A DNA stretch of 9,498 nucleotides from Atopobium sp. (GCA_018376005.1 JAHACE010000044.1:1-9498); one strand, 5' to 3'. Shown: positions 1 through 5,154, counted from the stretch's first letter. Notes: a model not told the origin generated them from the sequence alone. Numbers and translations are program-made.

Positions 1-557
1 GAGACGACCAGGTGGCCGCGCTTATCAACCTCAAACTCGAGCCATGCACCACGTGCAGGAATGAACTGAGACTTGTGGACCAGAACACCGTTGTCCATCT
101 CTGACGAGAAGTACACTCCAGGTGAACGGACGAGCTGTGAAACCACAACACGCTCAGAACCGTTGATGATGAAGGTACCGCGCTCGGTCATCAGTGGGAA
201 ATCACCCATGAAGACAAGCTGCTCCTTCATCTCACCAGTCTCTTTGTTGACAAAACGGACGTCAACAAAAAGAGGTGCTTGATATGAAATGTCTTTTGCA
301 CGACACTCAGCCATTGAATTGGCAGGGTCGCCGAACTGATGGTCACCAAAGGTGACCTGCATGGTTCCAGCGCTGTTCTCAATTGGCGAGAACTCAGCGA
401 AGGACTCTGCAAGGCCCTCTCCCATAAAGCGCTCAAATGATTCCTTCTGTACAGAAATCAGATTTGGCAGCTCCATAGCTGCGGGAATCTTACTGAACGT
501 CCTGCGTCCAGTATGCGCCTGAGGCGTGGTGAGGGAAGTCTTTTTAGCGGTAGACAC
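1..557 (-). CDS. rpoB: RNA polymerase beta subunit, N-terminal 185 residues (partial)
   Basis: The beta subunit is one of the two catalytic subunits of RNA polymerase. Only the N-terminus is here; the gene runs off the left edge of the window. Reading from a GTG at 555-557 gives MSTAKKTSLTTPQAHTGRRT, then the classic beta N-terminus (MELPNLISVQKESFERF, about residues 28-44), the APLFVDVRFVNKETGE stretch (about 94-109), FIINGSERVVVSQL (about 129-142) and RSPGVYF (144-150). The last is part of the N-terminal segment near the rifampicin pocket. The GTG is preferred over the internal ATG at residue 28 because a strong GGAGG lies 8 nt upstream (566-570) and the intervening reading frame is clean. 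The gene follows rplL, as in most bacteria, but has its own promoter (609-637) rather than obviously sharing the rplJL transcript. Nothing in the visible part looks broken. Confidence 0.97.
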   Translation of the reverse strand, partial: MSTAKKTSLTTPQAHTGRRTFSKIPAAMELPNLISVQKESFERFMGEGLAESFAEFSPIENSAGTMQVTFGDHQFGDPANSMAECRAKDISYQAPLFVDVRFVNKETGEMKEQLVFMGDFPLMTERGTFIINGSERVVVSQLVRSPGVYFSSEMDNGVLVHKSQFIPARGAWLEFEVDKRGHLVV

Positions 558-608
558 CAGGTTGTCCTCCTTCAAAAGGGTGGAAGGTGGCAATTGTCGC
601 AACCTAGT

Positions 609-637
609 AATTTAGTCAAGATTTTAATGCGCGTCAA
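609..637 (-). promoter_or_regulatory. Predicted sigma70-type promoter for rpoB
   Basis: On the minus strand a TTGACG -35 box (632-637) is followed after exactly 17 nt by a TAAATT -10 box (609-614). A start near 600 would give a leader of roughly 45 nt to the GTG at 557. The segment just upstream is AT-rich, as often seen at strong promoters. It lies between the rplL terminator and rpoB, implying that rpoB(C) can be transcribed independently of rplJL. A second AT-rich TAATAT further upstream (near 675) lacks a good -35 and was not called. Confidence 0.6.
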
Positions 638-734
638 CAGAAAAACACTTGATTTTTTAAGACGTTTTGACTATATTATCGCGTTTATGTTTTTCAACTG
701 CACAAACGTTATGTTGCAGGTAAATCCTTGACTA

Positions 735-800
735 AGCACGCGGGTTTCTCGCCATGCGCGAGTGCGAGCGTGGCTGCAAGCGCGCGGGTTTCTCGCCAGG
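735..800. repeat. Two direct copies of a GCGGGTTTCTCGCCA motif
   Basis: The string CGGGTTTCTCGCCA occurs at 741-754 and again at 785-798, 44 bp apart, both within G+C-rich surroundings. Its reverse complement, TGGCGAGAAACCCG, matches the core of the A-type 25-bp units at 1032-1087 and 7432-7456, so these look like solitary half-units in the opposite orientation. A third copy is at 1173-1188, and an opposite-orientation copy is in the rplK-rplA spacer (3231-3243). No reading frame with coding character covers this stretch. Confidence 0.75.
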
Positions 801-823
801 TGCGCCGGCTTTTTGCTGCACGC

Positions 824-941
824 GCCTGAAAAGTGCAAAGAATCTGTATTTGAGCCACCGATTCTTTGACAAAATCAGGCAAATCCACAGTTTCTTTTAC
901 GTTTTTAGGCAAAAGTTACAGATTCTTTGTAGAAATCAGGC
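824..941. repeat. Structured repeat array, CAGATTCTTTG class, copy 1
   Basis: Four 25-bp units. The first (824-848) is inverted; three direct units follow at 856-880, 886-910 and 917-941. Direct units share a pattern of CAGATTCTTTG, a variable centre and a terminal AGGC. The first and last units pair as a long imperfect inverted repeat (extended arms 821-848 and 917-944, 23 of 28 positions complementary by my count), with the mismatches clustered at the centre. A near-identical copy lies at 7576-7693: over 823-944 versus 7575-7696 there are 7 differences in 122 positions and no indels. No protein-coding signal is visible, and the period of about 31 bp is not a multiple of three. The function is unknown to me. 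Confidence 0.85.
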
Positions 942-998
942 GCGAGGAAGCTGGGGTAAGTCACGCAGAAAGATAGAGCAATCACACCGGATTTATGA

Positions 999-1156
999 GC
1001 CTGAAATACACACCAAGTCTGAGCAAAAATACTCAGATAAGGCGAGAAAAACAGGCAAATCACTCAGACATGGCGAGAAAATCCGGCAAATCTCTCAGAC
1101 TTGATGCACTTTTCAGGCTGCAGCTAAAGCGCTCAGACTTGATGCACTTTTCAGGC
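999..1156. repeat. Structured repeat array, CTCAGAC class, copy 1
   Basis: Five 25-bp units: an inverted unit at 999-1023, an 8-nt loop, then direct units at 1032-1056, 1063-1087, 1094-1118 and 1132-1156. Each direct unit begins CTCAGA and ends GGC. The first three direct units are 31 bp apart, separated by a near-constant 6-nt linker (AAATCA or AAATCT); the last is offset by 38 bp. The first two direct units carry a central GGCGAGAAAA; the last two carry ATGCACTTTTC instead and are identical to each other. The layout matches the array at 7399-7518. It is non-coding and lies between rpoB and rplL, downstream of the rplL terminator. Confidence 0.85.
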
Positions 1157-1172
1157 TGCAACAAAAGGCGCA

Positions 1173-1188
1173 CGGGTTTCTCGCCAGG
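1173..1188. repeat. Solitary CGGGTTTCTCGCCAGG motif
   Basis: A third copy of the motif seen at 741 and 785, here immediately past the U-tract of the rplL terminator. On the rplL coding strand it reads CCTGGCGAGAAACCCG, so transcripts that escape the terminator would carry it. It belongs to the same core as the A-type 25-bp units. Confidence 0.65.
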
Positions 1189-1190
1189 CA

Positions 1191-1224
1191 AATAAAAAAG
1201 AGGCCAGACCGAAGTCTGACCTCT
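1191..1224 (-). terminator. Intrinsic terminator of rplJL
   Basis: On the minus strand a hairpin of AGAGG, one mismatch, CAGAC, a TTCG tetraloop, and the complementary arm is followed by TTTTTTATTT. The arms on the plus strand are 1199-1209 and 1214-1224. It lies 24 nt past the rplL stop codon, which is an ideal position. Confidence 0.9.
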
Positions 1225-1247
1225 CCAGTAAGCAATGTAGGATGGAC

Positions 1248-1531
1248 TTACTTAAGGGTGACGGTAGCGCCAGCCTCCTCGAGCTGAGCCTTGCACGGAC
1301 AACCTTGATGACGCCGATCTTGTTGTCGCCGAAGCCCTCGAGGACAACGTCAAAGTTGGTCTTCTCCTCTGCCTCCTCAGCAGCGCCACCAGCTGCAGGA
1401 GCAGCAGCGACAGCTACAGGAGCAGCAGCGGAAACGCCAAAGACGTCCTCAAGCTCGTGAACGAGCTCAGAAAGCTCGAGTGCTGGCATCTCTTTAAGGG
1501 CCTCAATGATCTCATCTTTAGTGACAGCCAT
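1248..1531 (-). pseudogene. rplL: Ribosomal protein L7/L12, internally deleted and frameshifted as sequenced
   Basis: L7/L12 forms the flexible stalk of the 50S subunit and recruits and activates translational GTPases. The start at 1531 follows a GGAG 7 nt upstream. Residues 1-79 read normally: the N-terminal dimerisation domain (MAVTKDEIIEALKEM), an Ala-rich hinge (about 34-50), and the start of the C-terminal domain (FDVVLEGFGDNKIGVIKVVR). The expected next block, which contains the GLGLKEAK helix that contacts GTPases, is absent. After two stray bases the true C-terminus resumes in another frame: KAQLEEAGATVTLK and TAA at 1248-1250. About 33 residues are missing by comparison with the E. 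coli protein. Read literally, the frame runs on to 1151 with unrelated sequence. The intact flanks point to a very recent deletion or an assembly error near 1293-1297; a real loss of this domain should be highly damaging. Confidence 0.85.
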
Positions 1532-1551
1532 GTCAATTCTCCTTTTTAAAC

Positions 1552-1573
1552 GATGCAGCCTTTGTACTGCATC
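1552..1573 (-). other. Hairpin just upstream of the rplL ribosome-binding site
   Basis: In the 132-nt rplJ-rplL spacer, GATGCAG and CTGCATC form a perfect 7-bp stem with an 8-nt loop, followed by GTTTAAAAAGGAG at the rplL start. A second small hairpin (GGGC-TTTT-GCCC, near 1577-1588) lies just upstream. Without a T-tract these are unlikely to be terminators. Inference: they may protect or process the mRNA, which would help rplL to be made in excess over rplJ, since L7/L12 is needed in several copies per ribosome. Confidence 0.5.
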
Positions 1574-1663
1574 TGGGCAAAAGCCCGGCTTGTATGTGTG
1601 CGTTTAAGTGCGTCTACACTCTCACGCGGTTTGCGCCAATGCGCGGGTACAACAAAACGTTGC

Positions 1664-2185
1664 TTATGCAGCGTTTTTCTGATCTGCGACTGCAGAAAGA
1701 GCGGTTGCGAGTCCACGAGCTGGACCAGCGCAAACCTGTGCAATACCGGTAAGTGGGCTTGCAACAACGAAGACAAGCTTTGCAATGAGCTCCTCGCGAG
1801 AAGGAAGGTCTGCGTAAGCCTTTGCCTCGTCAGCGGTAAGTGCCTGACCATCAGCGATACCACCAATGAACTCAACTTTCTTGAGCTTCTTGGCCTGATC
1901 CTTGATGACCTTAGCGGCCTCGACAGGATCATTCTCATAGAAAACGTATGCGCAGGTACCGGCGAGCATCTCGTCAATCTCTGGCATACCAGCGTTCTTA
2001 AGAGCAATCTTGACGATGTTGTTCTTATAGACCTTCATGTGAGCGCCTGCTGCGGTAAGTGCGCGGCGAAGCTCCTGAGTCTCCTTTACGGAGAGACCAC
2101 GATAGTCGATAACAAACAGGCCCTTGGAGTTGTCGAGAGAAGCGGAAACCTTCTCGAGCAAATCAAGTTTAGACTGAGCTGGCAT
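1664..2185 (-). CDS. rplJ: Ribosomal protein L10
   Basis: L10 anchors the L7/L12 dimers to 23S rRNA at the base of the ribosomal stalk and represses its own operon by binding the mRNA leader. The 173-residue product starts MPAQSKLDLLEKVSASL. It contains the typical VIDYRGLSVKETQELRR, KVYKNNIVKIAL and ADLPSREELIAKL segments, and ends in the helical C-terminal region that carries L7/L12 (GPARGLATALSAVADQKNAA). Length is near the usual 165-175. The ATG at 2185 is chosen because GGAGG (2194-2198) lies 8 nt upstream; the upstream extension of the frame runs through the leader and attenuator and is not coding. It is preceded by its own promoter and leader and is intact, unlike its neighbours rplL and rplA. 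Confidence 0.97.
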   Translation of the reverse strand: MPAQSKLDLLEKVSASLDNSKGLFVIDYRGLSVKETQELRRALTAAGAHMKVYKNNIVKIALKNAGMPEIDEMLAGTCAYVFYENDPVEAAKVIKDQAKKLKKVEFIGGIADGQALTADEAKAYADLPSREELIAKLVFVVASPLTGIAQVCAGPARGLATALSAVADQKNAA

Positions 2186-2245
2186 GTAGTACACCTCCTT
2201 TATCATGTCTCGGGCACGAGCGCCAACAGGTGCGGCCCTCACATG

Positions 2246-2279
2246 AAAAGACCCCACTTTGGCAACCAAAGCGGGGTCT
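2246..2279 (-). terminator. Attenuator hairpin in the rplJL leader
   Basis: On the minus strand AGACCCC-G-CTTTGG, a 3-nt loop TTG, and CCAAAG-T-GGGGTCT form a 14-position stem with one G-T pair, followed by TTTTC. It lies only about 60 nt upstream of the rplJ start, inside the leader, so it is most simply an attenuator controlled by the L10 leader rather than the end of an operon. Confidence 0.8.
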
Positions 2280-2298
2280 GGATGTACTAATCTCAAGA

Positions 2299-2391
2299 CC
2301 ACCTCGGCAGGCGGGAATTCCCATTAAGCCTTGGATTCAAGGCGCCGGCTGTCTTTGGCAGCGAACGTGCAACTACAAGACGTCTGTCTTG
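2299..2391 (-). ncRNA. L10 leader (ribosomal protein autoregulatory mRNA element)
   Basis: The leader contains GCCAAAGACAGC (minus strand, about 2348-2359) and CCTGCCGAGGTGG (about 2299-2311), the two conserved strands of the L10 binding site known from Gram-positive rplJ leaders. Between them lies an internal hairpin-rich segment (GCCTTG...CAAGGC). The element sits between a promoter (2398-2428) and a terminator-like hairpin (2246-2279). By family knowledge, the L10(L12) complex binds this RNA and favours termination when stalk protein is in excess. The assignment rests on motif recall, not a covariance search. Confidence 0.75.
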
Positions 2392-2397
2392 CGTTGG

Positions 2398-2428
2398 ATA
2401 TTGTGCAGCAAAAAACTATCCAAGTCAA
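2398..2428 (-). promoter_or_regulatory. Predicted promoter for rplJL
   Basis: The -35 box is TTGACT (2423-2428). The -10 region is CACAATAT (2398-2405); with CACAAT the spacing is 17 nt. It follows the rplA terminator (2507-2539) and would give a leader of about 205 nt carrying the L10 element. Confidence 0.55.
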
Positions 2429-2506
2429 GGTTGAGCCGCCTCAAGCTGCATGCAAGCCGCAGACCATGTGCCGCGTGCGCGCCGCAAGCCAAGTGCACGC
2501 TGCAAG

Positions 2507-2539
2507 AAAAATCCGGTACCTGCGAGCAGATACCGGATT
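2507..2539 (-). terminator. Intrinsic terminator after rplA
   Basis: On the minus strand AATCCGGTA and TACCGGATT form the stem around a 12-nt loop, followed by further Ts (TTTTTC overlapping the stem end). It begins about 30 nt after the rplA stop codon and separates the rpmG-to-rplA unit from rplJL. Confidence 0.8.
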
Positions 2540-2569
2540 AAACGTGCTAGGTACTTCTAAGCGTTTAGC

Positions 2570-3159
2570 TTAGTCCTCCATGAGGTTACGAACCTTGGTT
2601 GGATCAACCTTGATGCCAGGGCCCATAGTAGAGGAAATAGCAACGGTCTTGACGTACTTACCCTTTGCGCTGGATGGCTTGACGCGGATGATCTCGGAGA
2701 TCAGTGCGCCATAGTTCTCAACAAGCTGCTGGACCTCAAAAGAAGCCTTGCCGATTGCAACGTGGCAGATACCAAAACGGTCTGCACGATACTCAACACG
2801 ATCTGAGGGGTTGCGATTGCTGCGTCAAAGTCAAGCATGCCCTTCTCGACCTCTGCGATGAGCTCGTCGCCACCGACGATGTCAGCGCCAGCTGCCTCAG
2901 CCTCGCGGGCCTTCTCGCCCTCTGCGAAGACTGCAACGCGAACGGACTTACCAGTGCCGTGAGGCAGAGAGATGGAACCGCGAACGTTCTGGTCAGCCTT
3001 ACGAGTATCGACACCAAGGCGAATTGCTACCTCAATGGTCTCGTCAAACTTAGCAGTTGCAAGCTCCTTAGAAAGGGTTACTGCCTCTTTTGGGCTGTAG
3101 AGGTTTGCACCGTCTACCTTGGCAACTGCATTCTTGTAGTTCTTTCCGTGCTTAGGCAT
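2570..3159 (-). pseudogene. rplA: Ribosomal protein L1, internally deleted and frameshifted as sequenced
   Basis: L1 binds the mobile L1 stalk of 23S rRNA and, when in excess, represses translation of its own mRNA. The ATG at 3159 has GGAGG 6 nt upstream. Residues 1-118 are normal (MPKHGKNYKNAVAKVDG, then VRVAVFAEGEKAREAEAAGA, then DFDAAIATP). Codons then jump frame at about 2803-2806. The remaining 77 residues (DRVEYRADRFGICHVAIGK ... STMGPGIKVD ... NLMED) end at TAA 2570-2572. The expected segment holding the family signature LGPRGLMPNPK is missing, about 40 residues by comparison with E. coli L1. Read literally, the first frame stops at 2701 after unrelated residues. Both flanks keep clean coding sequence, so the lesion is recent or artefactual. 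L1 is dispensable in some bacteria at a growth cost, so loss here is less implausible than for rplL. Confidence 0.85.
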
Positions 3160-3171
3160 TATGTACCTCCT

Positions 3172-3198
3172 GTGGTTAGCGGGCGTCTGCCCTCCCAC
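3172..3198 (-). promoter_or_regulatory. Putative L1-binding hairpin overlapping rplA translation start region
   Basis: On the minus strand GTGG-GA-GGGC, a 4-nt loop AGAC, then GCCC-GCTAA-CCAC fold into two short helices separated by an asymmetric internal loop. The 23S rRNA L1 site has the same arrangement (GUGG, GA, helix, then an A-rich strand and CCAC), and mRNA sites for L1 mimic it. The last base of the stem is one nucleotide from the rplA GGAGG (3166-3170), so bound L1 could block ribosome entry. This is inference from recalled rRNA sequence and local folding only. Confidence 0.5.
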
Positions 3199-3214
3199 TC
3201 CTGCATCTTCCGTT

Positions 3215-3250
3215 CGTAGTTACGCCCTCTTGGCGAGAAACCCAACTACG
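3215..3250 (-). other. Stem-loop carrying the GGCGAGAAACCC repeat motif
   Basis: Perfect 7-bp arms CGTAGTT (3215-3221) and AACTACG (3244-3250) enclose a 22-nt loop that contains TGGCGAGAAACCC on the plus strand (3231-3243), the same core as the dispersed repeats. It lies in the rplK-rplA spacer between the rplK downstream hairpin and the putative L1 site, so it is transcribed. Its role is unknown. Confidence 0.55.
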
Positions 3251-3272
3251 TGCACTAACGTCGGATGCTCTG

Positions 3273-3309
3273 ACAAAAACAACCGTCAGCCACACACATG
3301 GCTGACGGG
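3273..3309 (-). terminator. Terminator-like hairpin between rplK and rplA
   Basis: CCGTCAGCCA and TGGCTGACGG form a perfect 10-bp stem with a 6-nt loop (TGTGTG), followed by TTGTTTTTGTC. It starts 9 nt after the rplK stop codon. The T-tract is interrupted and no convincing promoter follows before rplA, so it is probably a partial terminator that tunes rplA relative to rplK. Confidence 0.7.
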
Positions 3310-3317
3310 AGTAAACA

Positions 3318-3746
3318 TTACTCGGCGATGGTTACACCCATGGAACGAGCGGTACCAGCGACGATCTTCTTTGCAGCCTCAATGTCGTTTGCGTTGAGGT
3401 CAGGCATCTTGATCTCAGCGATCTTGGTGAGCTGCTCCTGGGAGAGCTGGCCGACCTTATCGCGCTGAGGAACACCGGAACCACCCTTGAGGTGAAGCTC
3501 CTTCTTGATGAGCTGAGCTGCTGGAGGAGTCTTGGTTACGAAGTCAAAGGAACGATCCTCGTAAACAGAAATCTCGACTGGGATGATGTCGCCAGCCTTG
3601 TCCTGAGTTGCAGCGTTGAATGCCTGGCAGAACTGCATAATGTTGACCTGTGCAGCACCCAGAGCTGGTCCTACTGGAGGAGCTGGGTTTGCCTGGCCTG
3701 CAGGAATCTGCAGCTTAATAAAGTTAACAACCTTCTTTGCGGGCAT
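3318..3746 (-). CDS. rplK: Ribosomal protein L11
   Basis: L11 binds the GTPase-associated centre of 23S rRNA next to the L7/L12 stalk, is a target region for thiostrepton-type antibiotics and is needed for RelA-type stringent signalling. The 142-residue product is of normal length. It shows the N-terminal domain (FIKLQIPAGQANPAPPVGPALG, shortened here as residues about 9-30, with the conserved proline cluster), the linker FVTKTPPAAQLIKK, and the C-terminal rRNA-binding domain (IAEIKMPDLNANDIEAA ... GTARSMGVTI). The ATG at 3746 has GGAGG at 3753-3757, 6 nt upstream. It follows nusG by 96 nt and is followed by a partial terminator. No lesion is visible. Confidence 0.97.
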   Translation of the reverse strand: MPAKKVVNFIKLQIPAGQANPAPPVGPALGAAQVNIMQFCQAFNAATQDKAGDIIPVEISVYEDRSFDFVTKTPPAAQLIKKELHLKGGSGVPQRDKVGQLSQEQLTKIAEIKMPDLNANDIEAAKKIVAGTARSMGVTIAE

Positions 3747-3779
3747 GTTAAGCCTCCTGTTTGAATACTTGTGAGTCTA

Positions 3780-3825
3780 TTCTCGCGCACTCCCGAGAAG
3801 CAATCCACAAGGGACGAGAAGTGCG
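3780..3825 (-). other. Alternative hairpins in the nusG-rplK spacer
   Basis: On the plus strand TTCTCG (3780-3785) can pair perfectly with CGAGAA at 3794-3799 or at 3815-3820, and CGCACT-CCCG (3786-3795) can pair with CGAGAAGTGCG (3815-3825) with imperfections. These folds compete. They could be an RNA processing or leader structure for rplK, but no T-tract follows and I cannot assign a function. Confidence 0.35.
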
Positions 3826-3842
3826 GGATAAGCCGTTAGTTA

Positions 3843-4388
3843 CTAGTCTATCAGGGAAATCTGATCCATGGTGAGCTCAACCGGAGTCTCGCGACCAAAG
3901 ATGGTGAGCATTACCTTGATCTTGCCGGACTCTGCGTTGACCTCGGAGACAGTACCGTCGAAATCAGCGAGAGGACCAGAAAGAACGTGAATTGCCTGAC
4001 CAACCTCAATATTGGTTGCTGTACGCTTAGGTACAGGGCTACCCGTCTTCATACCGCCGCGACGCATGATCTTATCGAACTCATCACGACGCAGAGGAAC
4101 TGGCTTGCCGTCAATGCCAACAAAACCAGTTACGCCTGGAGTGTTACGAACAACAGCCCAAGTATTGTCATCCAGCTCCATGCGAACAAGAACATAACCT
4201 GGGAAAACCTTAGACTCTTTGGTCTCGCGCTTTCCACCGTCCTTGACCTCAGTGACTTCCTCGGTAGGAATCTGAATATCAACAACAGCACGCTCAAGGC
4301 CATAGGTCTCAATACGGTGCTCAAGGTCAGTCTTTACCTTGTTCTCATAACCTGAATACGTGTGAACTACATACCAGCGCTTAGCCAT
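3843..4388 (-). CDS. nusG: Transcription termination/antitermination factor NusG
   Basis: NusG binds the clamp of RNA polymerase to raise processivity and links transcription to Rho or the ribosome. The 181-residue protein begins MAKRWYVVHTYSGYENKV, the hallmark of the NGN domain (about residues 4-108, with FPGYVLVRM and NTPGVTGFVG). It ends with a KOW domain (about 126-170, GPLADFDGTVSEVN...KIKVMLTIFGRETPVEL). Length matches the family. It starts three nucleotides after the secE stop; its ribosome-binding site (AGGGG) lies within the end of secE, so the two are translationally coupled. This secE-nusG-rplK order is near universal in bacteria. Confidence 0.97.
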   Translation of the reverse strand: MAKRWYVVHTYSGYENKVKTDLEHRIETYGLERAVVDIQIPTEEVTEVKDGGKRETKESKVFPGYVLVRMELDDNTWAVVRNTPGVTGFVGIDGKPVPLRRDEFDKIMRRGGMKTGSPVPKRTATNIEVGQAIHVLSGPLADFDGTVSEVNAESGKIKVMLTIFGRETPVELTMDQISLID

Positions 4389-4391
4389 TGA

Positions 4392-4754
4392 TTATCCCCT
4401 CAGTCCAGTAAAGGCGACGAGACCAGCAACAATGCCAGTATCAACCAGCCAAGTTACCAAGCCAAAGAAAATGATTGTTGCAATTACGGCTACAGAGAAA
4501 CCAGCAAGCTCAGAGCTTGAAGGCCACACAACGCGGTGCATTTCTGTACGAACGCCTGCAAAATAAGCACCCAGGCGGCCAAAGAAGCCAGGGTTAGCGT
4601 TACGCTGAATGGACTTCTCCTGCTTCTTTGCCTCAGCCTTAGTGGCCTTAGCAGAAGCTTCAGGAGTAGCTTCAGCCTGAAGGGCCTCACGCTGGGCGCG
4701 CTCTTCTGCGCGAGCCTTACGTGCGCTCCTCTTATTGCGCTCCTTATTTGCCAT
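4392..4754 (-). CDS. secE: Preprotein translocase subunit SecE
   Basis: SecE is the small membrane clamp that holds SecY together in the SecYEG protein-export channel. The 120-residue product has a long, highly charged N-terminal tail rich in Ala, Lys and Glu (residues 1-55). This is followed by the conserved amphipathic helix and turn (FFGRLGAYFAGVRTEMHRVVWPSSSEL, cited as about 57-83, with the V-W-P signature) and a single hydrophobic segment (about 84-113). This one-helix form is usual outside the Gammaproteobacteria. GGGAG lies 6 nt before the ATG at 4754. It sits between tRNA-Trp and nusG. Confidence 0.95.
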   Translation of the reverse strand: MANKERNKRSARKARAEERAQREALQAEATPEASAKATKAEAKKQEKSIQRNANPGFFGRLGAYFAGVRTEMHRVVWPSSSELAGFSVAVIATIIFFGLVTWLVDTGIVAGLVAFTGLRG

Positions 4755-4788
4755 CCTACGCTCCCTTGGATGTTATACCTACATACAA

Positions 4789-4816
4789 ACCGGCCAACCC
4801 TTATGGGAAGGCCGGT
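4789..4816 (-). other. Hairpin between tRNA-Trp and secE
   Basis: ACCGGCC, TT, CCC, loop ATAA, GGG, TT, GGCCGGT form a symmetric stem with one 2x2 T-T internal loop. The following TTTGTATG is a poor T-tract. It lies 10 nt past the tRNA-Trp CCA end and most likely marks tRNA 3' processing or partial termination within the rpmG-to-rplA transcript. Confidence 0.55.
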
Positions 4817-4825
4817 GAAGTTATC

Positions 4826-4901
4826 TGGCAGGCCAGGAAGGACTCGAACCCTCAACAAACGGTTTTGGAGACCGCCGCTCTACCATTGGAGCTACTGGCC
4901 T
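4826..4901 (-). tRNA. tRNA-Trp (anticodon CCA)
   Basis: A 76-nt cloverleaf: acceptor arms AGGCCAG and CTGGCCT with discriminator G, the anticodon stem-loop GCGGT-CTCCAAA-ACCGT, and the T arm GAGGG-TTCGAGT-CCTTC. The 3' CCA is encoded. It lies 18 nt after rpmG and before secE, a classic position in many bacteria. Confidence 0.97.
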
Positions 4902-4919
4902 AGAACGAACCCACCTAGC

Positions 4920-5069
4920 CTAGCGGGTCTCGCGATGTACCGTGTGCTTGTGGCACCATGGGCAGTACTTCTTCAACTCCATACGATCTGGGTTGTTGGA
5001 CTTGTTCTTGTCCGTAGTGTAATTACGACGCTTGCACTCAGTGCAGGCGAGAGTAACGAGTGTACGCAT
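4920..5069 (-). CDS. rpmG: Ribosomal protein L33
   Basis: L33 is a small 50S protein near the tRNA exit site. This 49-residue product starts MRTLVTLACTECKRRNYTT and ends HKHTVHRETR. It carries two CxxC pairs (CTEC at about residues 9-12 and CPWC at about 36-39), so it is the zinc-binding C+ paralogue. The ATG at 5069 has GGAGG just upstream (AGGAGGATCA). It is the first gene after the promoter at 5125-5154 and starts the unit that continues through tRNA-Trp, secE, nusG, rplK and rplA. Confidence 0.96.
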   Translation of the reverse strand: MRTLVTLACTECKRRNYTTDKNKSNNPDRMELKKYCPWCHKHTVHRETR

Positions 5070-5124
5070 TGATCCTCCTGAACACGGTCACGAGATGTAT
5101 TCTCGAAATGTGACGCGGTTGCTT

Positions 5125-5154
5125 AGGTTAGCACCCACTACCCAGAGATGTCAA
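5125..5154 (-). promoter_or_regulatory. Predicted promoter for the rpmG-tRNA-Trp-secE-nusG-rplK-rplA unit
   Basis: A perfect TTGACA (5149-5154) and TAACCT (5125-5130) are separated by 18 nt. It lies between the tuf terminator and rpmG. The roughly 48-nt leader contains an imperfect hairpin (TCAC...CGAGA-ATACA-TCTCG...TGA, about 5089-5112). Confidence 0.7.

Noticed and set aside
823..944. Insertion sequence remnant
   Set aside because: No transposase fragment or target duplication is visible. A non-autonomous element remains possible, but the multi-unit layout is better described as a structured repeat.
754..1104. 116-codon plus-strand frame across the rpoB-rplL gap
   Set aside because: It reads through the repeat arrays, whose period is not a multiple of three; composition is erratic and there is no ribosome-binding site.
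999..1156. CRISPR array
   Set aside because: The interspersed segments are only about 6 nt and nearly constant, units vary internally, the first unit is inverted and no cas gene is near.
1553..2290. 245-codon plus-strand frame opposite rplJ
   Set aside because: It overlaps L10 coding sequence and its regulatory leader in antisense, and the protein is unlike any family I recognise.
4389..4391. Programmed event at the secE-nusG junction
   Set aside because: A 3-nt gap with an SD sequence inside secE is ordinary translational coupling.
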